Positions 6,281 through 14,136 of a stretch of DNA of 18,197 nt are shown in pieces. The DNA comes from an uncultured Acetatifactor sp. Lineage in GTDB: Bacteria; Bacillota; Clostridia; Lachnospirales; Lachnospiraceae. The notes beneath the pieces are model-generated. The model had not been told where the DNA came from and ran no database searches. It worked only from the letters and a program-made list of their open reading frames with translations. Location: NCBI GenBank assembly GCA_910577665.1, contig CAJTOJ010000042.1, forward strand, positions 6,931 to 25,127, read 5' to 3'. Position 1 is the stretch's first letter; each line of letters opens with the position of its first letter. The position numbers were made by a program, and so were the translations under genes.

Positions 6281-8867
6281 ACAGTCTCTTGATCCCAGCC
6301 TCCAGTGCCCCGTCCTGTAGGTCAACCAACACCGTATCCCCGGCCCTGGTCTTATCTTCCAGGATCAGCCGGGCCGTCAGTGTCTCCACATATTTCTGGA
6401 TATAGCGCTTCAAAGGCCTTGCGCCATACACTGGATCGTAGGCATTGTCTACCACATAGCCCACCGCTTCCGGAGTCAGTTCGATGGACAGATCCCTGTC
6501 TGCCAGACGGTGGTTCAGATCTGCGATGATAAGGCTTACTATGCCGCCCATGTTCTGCCGGGTCAAGGGCTTGAACAGAATGGTCTCATCCAGACGGTTT
6601 AAGAACTCCGGCCGGAAATGGGTCTGCAATGACTCCATCACCGCATTCTCGGCATCCTCCCGGATATTTCCCTCCGCGTCTATACCGTCTAACAGGAAGC
6701 TGGCACCGATGTTAGAGGTCATAATCAGAATGGTATTCTTGAAGTCCACTGTCCGGCCCTGGGAATCCGTGATCCGGCCATCGTCCAGCACCTGCAGAAG
6801 CACATTGAACACATCCGGATGGGCTTTCTCGATCTCATCGAACAGTACTACACTATAAGGCTTCCTGCGCACTGCCTCAGTGAGCTGTCCTCCCTCCTCA
6901 TATCCCACATATCCGGGAGGTGCCCCGATAAGCCTGGACACAGAATATTTCTCCATGTATTCGCTCATATCAATCCGCACCATATTGTTCTCATCGTCAA
7001 AGAGAGAGGCTGCCAGGGCCTTGGCCAGTTCTGTTTTGCCTACACCGGTAGGCCCCAGGAACAGGAAAGAACCAATGGGCTTGGATGGATCCTTGATCCC
7101 CGCCTTGGAGCGGATGATAGACTCTGTGACCTTGGTGACCCCTTCCTCCTGTCCCACCACCCGCTTGTGCAGCTCCTCATCCAGATGCAGGGTCTTGTTG
7201 CGCTCACTCTCTGTGAGCTTGGTCACAGGGATTCCTGTCCACCGGGAAATGATCTTCGCAATCTCCTCCTCAGAGACCTTCTCCCGCACCAGGGAAAGTT
7301 TGGAGGCATTGATATTCTCTTCCTCCCGCTCCAGCTGTTTCCTCAAGGCAGGCAGCCTGCCATAGCTAAGTTCTGCTGCCTTTTCCAGGTTGCCTTCTCT
7401 CTGGGCAATCTGGATCTCATTATTCATTGCGTCAATCTCTTCCCGCAGTTTCGACAATTTCTCCACAGAAGTCTTCTCATTGTCCCACTGTGCTTTGCGC
7501 CCGGCAAACTCCTCTTTTAGCTCCGCCAGCTCCCGCTGTAGTTCCTCCAGCCGGTCCCGGCTCAACCGGTCGTCCTCCTTTTTCAAGGCCGCTTCCTCGA
7601 TCTCCATCTGCATGATCCGGCGCTGTAGTTCGTCCAGCTCTGTAGGCATGCTGTCTAACTCTGTCTTAATCAGCGCACAGGCTTCGTCCACCAGGTCAAT
7701 GGCCTTGTCCGGCAGGAAACGGTCTGAGATATACCGGTGGGACAGCACCGCAGAACTGACCAGGGCGTTGTCCATAATCTTCACACCGTGGTAGACTTCA
7801 TAGCGTTCCTTCAGTCCACGCAGGATGGAGATGGTATCCTCCACCGTAGGCTCCTCTACCATCACAGGCTGGAACCGTCTCTCCAGGGCAGAATCTTTCT
7901 CAATATACTGCCTGTATTCGTCCAGGGTAGTGGCACCGATGCAGTGCAGCTCCCCTCTGGCCAGCATGGGCTTGAGCATATTGCCTGCATCCAGGGCACC
8001 GTCCGTCTTACCTGCACCCACAATGGTATGCAGCTCATCAATAAAGAGGATGATCTGGCCATCACTGTTCTTCACATCGTCCAACACCGCTTTGAGCCGC
8101 TCCTCGAATTCCCCCCTGTACTTGGCGCCTGCCACCAGAGCACCCATATCCAGGGCAAATATCTTCTTATCCTTTAGATTCTGGGGCACATCTCCCCGGA
8201 CAATTCTCTGGGCCAGCCCTTCCACCACAGCAGTCTTACCCACGCCTGGCTCCCCGATGAGCACCGGATTGTTCTTGGTCTTCCGGGAGAGGATCCGTAC
8301 AACATTCCGGATCTCACTGTCTCTGCCAATCACCGGATCCAGCTTCTGGTTCCTGGCCTTCTCCACCAGTTCCTGGCCATACTTCTCCAAGGTGTCATAG
8401 GTGGCTTCCGGATTGTCACTGGTAACCCGCTGGTTCCCACGGACTGTGGACAGGGCCTGTAGGAAACGCTCCCTGGTGATGCCGTACTCCTTCCAGATCT
8501 GGGCGATCTCCCGGTTGGGAGATTTTATCATGGCCAGGAACAGATGCTCCACAGATACATACTCATCCCCCAGCTGCTTTGCCTCATCTTCAGCGCCAAT
8601 CAGCACCTTGTTCAGATCCGGACCCACATGCATCTGTCCGCCCTGGACCTTCACCCGCTTCTCCAAAGCCTGTCTGGCCCGGTCCACGAAGTGCTCCTTC
8701 TGGATCTCCATCTTTTCCACCAGTTTCAGGATCAAGCTGTCCTCTATGGTCAGAAGACTGTATAACAGATGCTCCTGTTCAATCTCCTGGTTGCCATACT
8801 CGTAGGCCAGCTTTTCGCTGCCCTCTACGGCCTGCATGGATTTCTGTGTAAATTTCTGGATATTCAT
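6279..8867 (-). CDS. clpB: ATP-dependent chaperone ClpB (HSP100 disaggregase)
   Basis: ClpB pulls aggregated proteins apart using ATP, working with DnaK-DnaJ-GrpE in the cytoplasm as a hexameric ring. The 862-aa product has the standard order: an N-terminal double Clp repeat (about 1-145), AAA-1 with Walker A GEPGVGKT near residue 205 and Walker B ILFIDELH, a long coiled-coil middle domain (about 405-525), AAA-2 with GPTGVGKT near 605 and VVLFDEIEKAH, and a C-terminal small domain. The pore motif KYRGEFEERL and the sensor GATTLDEYRQYIEKD are intact. The middle domain distinguishes it from ClpC, ClpE and ClpA. The ATG at 8867 has GGAG upstream. No CIRCE or full CtsR operator is visible, although a lone AGTCAAA half-site occurs near 8922. 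Its natural downstream neighbour seems lost, because the GH130 remnant begins at its stop codon. Confidence 0.97.
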   Translation of the reverse strand: MNIQKFTQKSMQAVEGSEKLAYEYGNQEIEQEHLLYSLLTIEDSLILKLVEKMEIQKEHFVDRARQALEKRVKVQGGQMHVGPDLNKVLIGAEDEAKQLGDEYVSVEHLFLAMIKSPNREIAQIWKEYGITRERFLQALSTVRGNQRVTSDNPEATYDTLEKYGQELVEKARNQKLDPVIGRDSEIRNVVRILSRKTKNNPVLIGEPGVGKTAVVEGLAQRIVRGDVPQNLKDKKIFALDMGALVAGAKYRGEFEERLKAVLDDVKNSDGQIILFIDELHTIVGAGKTDGALDAGNMLKPMLARGELHCIGATTLDEYRQYIEKDSALERRFQPVMVEEPTVEDTISILRGLKERYEVYHGVKIMDNALVSSAVLSHRYISDRFLPDKAIDLVDEACALIKTELDSMPTELDELQRRIMQMEIEEAALKKEDDRLSRDRLEELQRELAELKEEFAGRKAQWDNEKTSVEKLSKLREEIDAMNNEIQIAQREGNLEKAAELSYGRLPALRKQLEREEENINASKLSLVREKVSEEEIAKIISRWTGIPVTKLTESERNKTLHLDEELHKRVVGQEEGVTKVTESIIRSKAGIKDPSKPIGSFLFLGPTGVGKTELAKALAASLFDDENNMVRIDMSEYMEKYSVSRLIGAPPGYVGYEEGGQLTEAVRRKPYSVVLFDEIEKAHPDVFNVLLQVLDDGRITDSQGRTVDFKNTILIMTSNIGASFLLDGIDAEGNIREDAENAVMESLQTHFRPEFLNRLDETILFKPLTRQNMGGIVSLIIADLNHRLADRDLSIELTPEAVGYVVDNAYDPVYGARPLKRYIQKYVETLTARLILEDKTRAGDTVLVDLQDGALEAGIKRL

Positions 8868-8956
8868 ATTCTCCGCCGCCTCCTTCTTCCTCTATCCCTA
8901 TATCTTCCGATTTTTAAATACAGTCAAACAAATACCTCCTCATTTGTTCTATCTGT

Positions 8957-8984
8957 AATATAACACGCTTTTTCCAAAAATCAA
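8957..8984 (-). promoter_or_regulatory. Putative clpB promoter with extended -10
   Basis: On the minus strand, -35 TTGATT (8984-8979) and -10 TATATT (8962-8957) are 16 bases apart, with TG one base before the -10 (TGTTATATT). It lies about 90 bp before the clpB ATG. The upstream DNA to about 9020 is AT-rich, like an UP element. Confidence 0.55.
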
Positions 8985-9060
8985 TAAAAAAAATATAAAG
9001 TTTTACAAATATTTTTAATTGCCAATCGCCTGTTCAGCCCCACACCAGCGCTTCCCGTCT

Positions 9061-9663
9061 TCACGCCTCCTTATCCCTGCGCTTACGGACTGTCTGGCTC
9101 CCCGCCATGACTTCCTGGTACCGGAAACACTCTTCTACATGGTCATTGACAATCCCACAGGCCTGTAAATGGGAATATACCGTAACGGAACCAAGATATT
9201 TGAATCCTCTTTTCTTCAGATCCCTGCTCACCGCATCGGAAAGCCCGTTCCTTGCCGGAACCCCGCCCTTCTGATGTCCCATATACAAGATCGTCTTCCC
9301 TTTTGAAAATCCCCATAAATAGTTATTGAATGTACCAAACTCTTCCCGGATCTTCATAAAACACCTTGCATTATGGATGACCGCCTCTATCTTCCTCCGT
9401 GACTTTATCATCCCTTCCGTTTCCATGATCCTCTGGATATCCGCTTCCGTATAACCCGCCACCTTCTGATAATCAAACCCATCAAAGCACTCCCGGAATA
9501 TCTCCCTTTTCTGTATCATCATATTCCAGTTCAAGCCGCACTGCATGGCTTCCATCATCAGAAATTCAAACTGTTTCCTGTCATCATGCAGAGGAACACC
9601 CCATTCCTCATCATGGTATTGTATCATTTTTTCATTACACAGGCACCATGCACACCGCTCCAT
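9061..9663 (-). CDS. tag: DNA-3-methyladenine glycosylase I
   Basis: Tag removes 3-methyladenine from alkylated DNA as the first step of base excision repair. The 200-aa product keeps the family's zinc ligands at the positions known for the E. coli enzyme: C4, H17, H175 and C179. E38, the family's conserved active-site glutamate, is present in LMMEAMQCGLNW. The typical YHDEEWGVPLHDD and GIVNDH motifs are intact. The ATG at 9663 has GGGAGGACT upstream. It follows the TfoX C-terminal-domain gene by 51 bp on the same strand, so they may be co-transcribed. The final RKRRDKEA is a short basic tail. I see no defect in the gene. Confidence 0.95.
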   Translation of the reverse strand: MERCAWCLCNEKMIQYHDEEWGVPLHDDRKQFEFLMMEAMQCGLNWNMMIQKREIFRECFDGFDYQKVAGYTEADIQRIMETEGMIKSRRKIEAVIHNARCFMKIREEFGTFNNYLWGFSKGKTILYMGHQKGGVPARNGLSDAVSRDLKKRGFKYLGSVTVYSHLQACGIVNDHVEECFRYQEVMAGSQTVRKRRDKEA

Positions 9664-9714
9664 ATCCAGTCCTCCCGCCGCACACTGGTAGACCAGCCAC
9701 CATTTACTCCGCCG

Positions 9715-9972
9715 TCACTTCTTCAGAAAATCGTTAAATTCTTTCAATTCCCTTTTCCTGCTCTCCGGCAGGCAATTGAACTCCAAATTGCTAACCGCTC
9801 CCTCCAATACATACAGATGTACCAGACAGATATTCGGATATCTTGCTTTCAATCTTAGAAAAGCCTGTTCAGCGCCCAGATGAGCCAGCTCCTCCACTGA
9901 ACCAATCCCCACAGAATCCAGTTTCTTCGCCATCTCCTTACCTATGTTCATCATTGATGTTAATTCTGTCAT
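9715..9972 (-). CDS. TfoX C-terminal domain protein
   Basis: The 85-aa product matches the TfoX C-terminal domain alone: LTSMMNIGKEMAKKLDSVGI, then a helix-hairpin-helix-like VEELAHLGAEQAFLRLKA, then VLEGAVSNLEFNCLPESRKRELKEF. Stand-alone versions are common in Firmicutes and have no settled function; full-length TfoX is a competence activator in Gammaproteobacteria, and that role should not be carried over. The ATG at 9972 is chosen over one at 9996 because AGGAGG is a few bases before it. Next downstream is the tag gene, 51 bp away, so a link to DNA repair or DNA binding is plausible but inferred. Confidence 0.85.
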   Translation of the reverse strand: MTELTSMMNIGKEMAKKLDSVGIGSVEELAHLGAEQAFLRLKARYPNICLVHLYVLEGAVSNLEFNCLPESRKRELKEFNDFLKK

Positions 9973-10029
9973 GCCTTCCTCCTGTATTGTGCCCATATAC
10001 TCCCCACTTACCGCTGTCAGAGGACAACC

Positions 10030-10058
10030 TTTTTCTGTTACCCATCATAACAGAAAAA
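10030..10058. repeat. Perfect 11-bp inverted repeat
   Basis: TTTTTCTGTTA at 10030-10040 and TAACAGAAAAA at 10048-10058 are exact inverted repeats around a 7-base loop. The arms run T-rich 5' and A-rich 3', the opposite of an intrinsic terminator. An operator or an element end is more likely. Confidence 0.6.
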
Positions 10059-10074
10059 ATCCCTCTGATCAATC

Positions 10075-10132
10075 GTTCGTCACCCAAAGAACACGTGAAA
10101 ACACCTGGCTGCAGTATCAAGTGAACAGTAAC
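10075..10132. mobile_element. Decayed single end related to the 137-bp element
   Basis: This segment aligns with the right half of the element at 5706-5762. Shared blocks are GTT(C/T)GTCAC, then an 11-base gap of equal length, then GTGAAAAC-CCT, and finally the terminal GTGAACAGTAAC. It is followed by CTTCCGG, as in the intact copy. No matching left terminus AGTTACTGTTCAC is present upstream, so it is a truncated or diverged copy. Confidence 0.6.
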
Positions 10133-10146
10133 CTTCCGGCTCCACT

Positions 10147-10174
10147 TTGACAAACAGGAAATGTAAAATATATT
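10147..10174 (+). promoter_or_regulatory. Putative promoter of the alpha/beta hydrolase gene
   Basis: A consensus -35 TTGACA (10147-10152) and -10 TATATT (10169-10174) are 16 bases apart. A second candidate -10, TATAAT, lies near 10195. The leader to the start codon is about 165 bases and contains a small CCTTAC/GTAAGG hairpin and an unused AAAGGAG. Confidence 0.55.
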
Positions 10175-10342
10175 TCATTTTAGGAAAAATGGGTATATAA
10201 TATTGCTAAATTCAGTCCTGGAAAGGAGAAGCCAGACCTATTGCCTTACTTATTCTAACAACTTAAGCAACAAGATGGATAATTCCTTACTGGCTGTAAG
10301 GGGTATTAACCATAAATACATTGTAGTAGAAAGGATATGGAT

Positions 10343-11419
10343 ATGAAAAAGAAATCTAAGAAGAAAAAGGTTCTCTTGACTATATTATCTATTGTGGCTG
10401 TACTTTTAATTACCGGCGACTGGATATTGTCTGTGGCGGTATACAACGAGAATTTTAACCAGCGTTTTGAAAGCTATGAACCACTAATGTTGTATGTTGA
10501 TGATTTTGACGGATTGCAACGCACGAAATATGAGTTCACTTCAAATAAAGGACAGAAACTGGCGGGGTATCTGTACAGTTCAGGAGAAAACCAGCGTGGA
10601 ATCATCGTATTGGCGCATGGTTTTGGTGGGGGCGGGCACAATTCCTACATGGACTGTGCGGATTATTTTGCCCGTCATGGATATTATGTCTTCTCCTATG
10701 ACGCTACAGGAAATGATGAAAGCGAGGGGGAAGGAGTCGGAGGACTTCCGCAGGGAGTAATAGATCTTGACCATGCAATCACATTTGTAGAAGAAAGTGG
10801 GAATTTCCCGAGTCTGCCAATTGCTCTGTTCGGGCATAGCTGGGGCGGCTACAGCGTTTGCAGTGTACTTACATACCATCCCGAAGTAAAAGCAGTGATA
10901 GCATGTTCAGGCTTTAACGCTTCCTCAAATCTGTTTGAAGCAGGGGGGAAAAAACAGGCTGGGGACGGTATTTATCTGATGCTGCCGTTTGTGAAGCTGT
11001 ACGAGAAGATGAAATATGGCGGATATGCCTCAAATACTGCAATGGATGGCTTTTCAAAGAGCGATGCCGCCGTCATGATCGTACATAGCTTCGATGACGA
11101 AGTTGTTCCGACCGAATACGGCTACGAGATTTATTATGAAAAATACAGGGACGATTCCCGCTTCCGCTTCATTCCCTTTGAAAATAAAGGACATAACTAT
11201 TTCAATGATGACTCTTATCGCAATTCGTTTAATGCGGATTTTGACAAATGGCTTGAAACGCTGGATTACGACTATAACAATGCTGAAAACAGGGAACGCT
11301 TTTCGGAGGATAAAGCCAATTACATATACAGGAACCTGGACAGGGCGGAATGGTGTCATTCATTGGATACTGAGTTGTTCGAAGATTTTGTTGGTTTCTA
11401 CGATGAATATATCCGATGA
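10343..11419 (+). CDS. Membrane-anchored alpha/beta hydrolase
   Basis: The 358-aa product starts with a very basic MKKKSKKKK stretch and a single transmembrane segment (about residues 10-32), so the enzyme domain should face outward while tethered. The hydrolase domain has an oxyanion motif VLAHGFGGGG, the nucleophile elbow GHSWGG (S166), the acid in SFDDEVVP (D252) and the histidine in NKGHNYF (H284), forming a full catalytic triad. It resembles serine aminopeptidase- or acyl-esterase-like hydrolases; the substrate is unknown. I chose the ATG at 10343, 8 bases after GAAAGG, rather than the ATG at 10337, which is too close. The acidic, aromatic C-terminus after residue 310 lies beyond the core fold. 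It is the only plus-strand gene in the centre of the window and looks more AT-rich than its neighbours, which could hint at separate acquisition. Confidence 0.88.
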   Translation: MKKKSKKKKVLLTILSIVAVLLITGDWILSVAVYNENFNQRFESYEPLMLYVDDFDGLQRTKYEFTSNKGQKLAGYLYSSGENQRGIIVLAHGFGGGGHNSYMDCADYFARHGYYVFSYDATGNDESEGEGVGGLPQGVIDLDHAITFVEESGNFPSLPIALFGHSWGGYSVCSVLTYHPEVKAVIACSGFNASSNLFEAGGKKQAGDGIYLMLPFVKLYEKMKYGGYASNTAMDGFSKSDAAVMIVHSFDDEVVPTEYGYEIYYEKYRDDSRFRFIPFENKGHNYFNDDSYRNSFNADFDKWLETLDYDYNNAENRERFSEDKANYIYRNLDRAEWCHSLDTELFEDFVGFYDEYIR

Positions 11420-11494
11420 TTTTGCCGCATTTTAACGATATATAAAACCTTCAGACTGCCACTCCTATCATTCCCTGTCAGGCACAGTCAAAGG

Positions 11495-11749
11495 CTATAT
11501 CGCCATGATGTAAATCTGGCACGGATTGCATTCATCCCACAGTGTCGGGAACACCTCTAATTCCTTGAATCCCGGAGACAGGTAAAATCTGTTGGTATCA
11601 CCGTAAATACCATATCTGCCCATCTGGACAGTCTTGACCTGTATGAAAGAATACCCCTGCTGTTTCGTTTCTTTTTTCGCCATCTCAAAGAGGCTTCGTC
11701 CGATTCCCATTCTGTGGTACTCTTTCAGCACACCCATAACATATTCTCT
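11495..11749 (-). pseudogene. GNAT acetyltransferase remnant (N-terminus missing)
   Basis: The visible 84 or so codons contain the acetyl-CoA-binding motif A of GNAT enzymes, VLKEYHRMGIGRSLFEMAKK, followed by QGYSFIQVKTVQM and a C-terminal NRFYLSPGFKELEVF. The order is normal for the C-terminal half of the family, but the first half (about 70-90 residues) is absent. Reading upstream from the ATG at 11737, the frame continues for only four codons (REYV) before a TAA. No ribosome site fits that ATG, and family homology already extends past it. I therefore call it a 5'-deleted gene. It lies between the plus-strand hydrolase and the stator pair. Confidence 0.75.
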
Positions 11750-11853
11750 TTATCTACATTGCTATCAATCTGTTTGACCTGCATTATGTTTTTCCATTTG
11801 TGCCCGCACATCTGCCTGTATCCTTTTACTTATGCCCACCGGTCATCCCTTCT

Positions 11854-12777
11854 CTACTCTTTATTCAGGATCCCCGATATCTTCTCGATCATCTCGTCTT
11901 CCTTCAGCCGGAACTTGATCTCCACCCGGCGGGAAGCTTCCATGTCCACCACGCCCAGAGAGTTTCCCGCTCCATCGGTCTTGTACACAGGATTGCTCCA
12001 GGACTTGCCATTGACCGTCAGCAGAAGCTGCAACTGCCCGATCTGCTCCTTGCTCAGTCCATTCTTGTCATCCAGGCAGAAATCTGCCACAGCCTTAGCC
12101 CTGTCGTAGGACAGTTCCATATTCATGTCATAGCTGCTGTCTGTATCCGTATGCCCCTCAATGATAATCTCAGCAATGTATTCCCGGTACTGGTCCTGCA
12201 ACAACACAGACAGGTACTTGGGAATGATCTCCTTCAATGTCTCCTTGCTGTCCGCCGTGAGACTGGAACTGCCATAGCGGAACAATACATCCGAGGAAAA
12301 AGTGATGGAACCCGTCTGGGCATCCACCTTCATGCTGGAATTGTTAAAAGTACTCTGCAAGGCCCCGATAATGTCCGTTCGCACCCCCACAATGTTCTGC
12401 AGTTCATTCTTAGTGGTGGTCAGTTCATTCCTGGCATTCTCAATCTCCAGGTAAGCCTTGTTCAGTTCTTCCTGGGTCAGTGCTGCCTTGGCATAGGCCT
12501 CCTGCAGCTCTGCCAGGGATGCTGCCAGCTCCTCATTGGATTTCTCGATTTCTATCTTGGAATTCTCCAGGTCAGCAATAGCGGCGTCCAGCTTAGTCTG
12601 GGCTGCATTCAGATCCAGTCTTGTCTTGTCCAGGTCCGTGGTCTTCTGTTTATAAATTGCCAGAGTGATGGCAATGATCAAGATAAATATCAGCAAAAGC
12701 GCAGCCATCATATCAGAGTACGACTGCCAATAGCTGTGTTCTCCGAACGCTTCCCTGCTCCTACTCTTATTCTTCAT
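11854..12777 (-). CDS. MotB/OmpA-like stator protein (ZorB-like)
   Basis: The 307-aa product has a short N-terminal cytoplasmic part, one transmembrane helix (about 23-42), a long heptad-rich coiled coil (about 45-130) and a C-terminal OmpA-like peptidoglycan-binding domain with IIIEGHTDTDSSYDMNMELSYDRA. The helix begins YWQSYSDMMAALLLIFILI, with D22 at the place of the ion-binding aspartate of MotB, ExbD and ZorB. This arrangement implies the second half of an ion-driven stator anchored to the cell wall. Its start overlaps the stop of the MotA-like gene by 11 bp, so the two are coupled. No flagellar, Tol or Ton genes are nearby. It could be a ZorB homolog, but the zorC/D/E partners are not in view; the downstream neighbour is a broken acetyltransferase. 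Confidence 0.88.
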   Translation of the reverse strand: MKNKSRSREAFGEHSYWQSYSDMMAALLLIFILIIAITLAIYKQKTTDLDKTRLDLNAAQTKLDAAIADLENSKIEIEKSNEELAASLAELQEAYAKAALTQEELNKAYLEIENARNELTTTKNELQNIVGVRTDIIGALQSTFNNSSMKVDAQTGSITFSSDVLFRYGSSSLTADSKETLKEIIPKYLSVLLQDQYREYIAEIIIEGHTDTDSSYDMNMELSYDRAKAVADFCLDDKNGLSKEQIGQLQLLLTVNGKSWSNPVYKTDGAGNSLGVVDMEASRRVEIKFRLKEDEMIEKISGILNKE

Positions 12778-13927
12778 ACAGGCTCCTCATCTGATCAAAG
12801 GCGTACAACTGGCTGCTGATCTCCCCCGTGATCTCATTGCAGGCATTTTCCAGGCGTTCCCTCTGGCTTTTCAGTTCCCCTGCGAACTCCTCCTGTCTCC
12901 GGGTGACCTGGGCCAGGGTCTCCTGCACGTTCCGGCTGACTTCTGCCAGATTAGCCACCGTGTCGATCAGTTCCTTGGCATTCCTGGCGCTGACCATCTG
13001 GGCCTCCCCAGCCGCCTTCAGGATATTGCCCAGGCGCTGGAAGTCTGTCCCCAGGGCATCCTGTATCTGTTCGGTAAACTGTCCTACAATACGCTCCACC
13101 CCGGCAGTCTGCTCTGCTGCACCACCCTGCATCAGCTCCAGGATCTTCTTCAGCGCATTTGCCGTGCCTGCCTGGTATACCACCATGGCAGCCGTGTTCT
13201 CATCCTCGGTGGCGGCAGGGGGCTGGGCTGTCTGGTGGAACACATTCAGGAAATTCTCCAGCTTCTCATAGGCATCAGACATGATGCTACGGTAGATGAA
13301 ATTGAACACCAGGGAAAAGAAGATACCATACACAGAAGTATGGAAAGCCACTTTCATACCTGACAATAAAGGTCCCACATTATCAGAGATGGTGAAGATA
13401 TCATCCCCACTGAAAGCCCCCAGGCCCATGGACAGCCCCAGGAAGGTACCCAGGATCCCCAGGCCCGTCAACGTCCCGGACATGCCGGAATTGAAAAAGT
13501 GCATCCCCGCCCGGTCCAGAAGGTTCTCATTGATATATTCCTCCAGATCACAGGAACCCGCTGTGCCCCGTCTGCGCAGACTCTTGATGCGCATACGGAA
13601 CTTGTTGAAAGCCACCCGCAGTTCCTCGTTCTCAAACACATCCTTCCGGTCCTGGTAAGCCTGCCAGAGGTTCTTGCCCCCTGCCTCTTTGTATTCCTTC
13701 ATCAGCTGGTCCGACATGCCTTCCAGTTCATCTGTGATCCGGTTCAGCCTGCCAAAGCTCACTGCCGAGATCAAGAACAGGATACCTATGACAATCAGGA
13801 AGCCAATGTTGATGGCCAGGTTCACCAGGGAAGCTTCCTCCCCTGTAAATACCCCGTTCACATACAATACAAAAGCCACTACTATGGCATACAACAGGAA
13901 CAATGCATAATATAGTCTGTTCTTCAT
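12767..13927 (-). CDS. MotA/TolQ/ExbB-like stator protein (ZorA-like)
   Basis: The 386-aa product has two N-terminal transmembrane segments (about 7-23 and 35-57), a cytoplasmic region, then the channel-family core with GLGILGTFLGLSMGLGAF (about 150-172) and a fourth helix MKVAFHTSVYGIFFSLVF. This four-helix layout and the G-rich third helix are those of MotA/TolQ/ExbB proteins. The C-terminal third (about 225-386) is predicted to be a long cytoplasmic coiled coil, rich in E, Q, R and A, a trait shared with ZorA of Zorya defence systems. I chose the ATG at 13927 because GGGGG lies 7 bases upstream; an in-frame GTG at 13969 has no usable site. The stop of a small upstream frame ends 2 bases before this ATG. 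With the next gene it would form an ion-driven motor unit. Whether this is defence or cell-envelope work is open. Confidence 0.87.
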   Translation of the reverse strand: MKNRLYYALFLLYAIVVAFVLYVNGVFTGEEASLVNLAINIGFLIVIGILFLISAVSFGRLNRITDELEGMSDQLMKEYKEAGGKNLWQAYQDRKDVFENEELRVAFNKFRMRIKSLRRRGTAGSCDLEEYINENLLDRAGMHFFNSGMSGTLTGLGILGTFLGLSMGLGAFSGDDIFTISDNVGPLLSGMKVAFHTSVYGIFFSLVFNFIYRSIMSDAYEKLENFLNVFHQTAQPPAATEDENTAAMVVYQAGTANALKKILELMQGGAAEQTAGVERIVGQFTEQIQDALGTDFQRLGNILKAAGEAQMVSARNAKELIDTVANLAEVSRNVQETLAQVTRRQEEFAGELKSQRERLENACNEITGEISSQLYAFDQMRSLYEE

Positions 13928-13929
13928 CC

Positions 13930-14136
13930 TTATACCCCCGCGCCCGTTTGAAGAAAGGTATTTATACACCCTCTTTCGGACATATCAATCTGTATTCCAG
14001 ACTCTCTGCCATACCGCCTGTATTCCTTCCCCGTAAGCAGATTCAGGATATACCCGGACAGCCTGTCCCGGAAAGCCCGGTATGCAACTCCTTCTATAAA
14101 GGTATCACATTCTGCTCTGTAACTCAAGTTTTTCAC
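13930..14136 (-). CDS. Possible 68-aa small protein coupled to the MotA-like gene
   Basis: A frame starts at a GTG (14136) and ends in TAA at 13932-13930, with the sequence TAAGGATG joining its stop to the next start. The product begins MKNLSYRAECDTF and has mixed charged composition with no membrane helix and no recognised domain. The only strong ribosome-like site, AAGGAGGG at 14160-14153, is 17 bases from the GTG, which is too far for normal use. An in-frame stop lies just upstream of the GTG, so no longer start exists. The close junction suggests translational coupling, but the frame may be chance. Confidence 0.25.
   Translation of the reverse strand: MKNLSYRAECDTFIEGVAYRAFRDRLSGYILNLLTGKEYRRYGRESGIQIDMSERGCINTFLQTGAGV

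Larger units (their letters stand above)
9973..10342. other. Divergent intergenic region, 370 bp
   Basis: This gap separates the minus-strand TfoX/tag genes from the plus-strand hydrolase. It holds a perfect inverted repeat at 10030-10058, a decayed end of the 137-bp element at 10075-10132 and a promoter at 10147-10174. A CCTTAC/GTAAGG mini-hairpin lies at about 10287-10303. No other coding frame is convincing. Confidence 0.6.

Noticed and set aside
6484..8805. Long plus-strand frames opposite clpB
   Set aside because: They are antisense shadows of a highly conserved gene. Their translations are serine/proline-rich and match no family.
8868..9060. CIRCE or CtsR operator upstream of clpB
   Set aside because: No TTAGCACTC/GAGTGCTAA repeat is present. 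Only one AGTCAAA half-site is visible instead of the tandem CtsR heptads.
10030..10058. Rho-independent terminator
   Set aside because: The arm polarity is T-rich 5' and A-rich 3' on both strands, with no T-tract after the stem.
11800..12819. 339-residue plus-strand frame opposite the OmpA-like gene
   Set aside because: It is the complement of the stator gene, has no ribosome site, and its composition reflects reversed codon usage.
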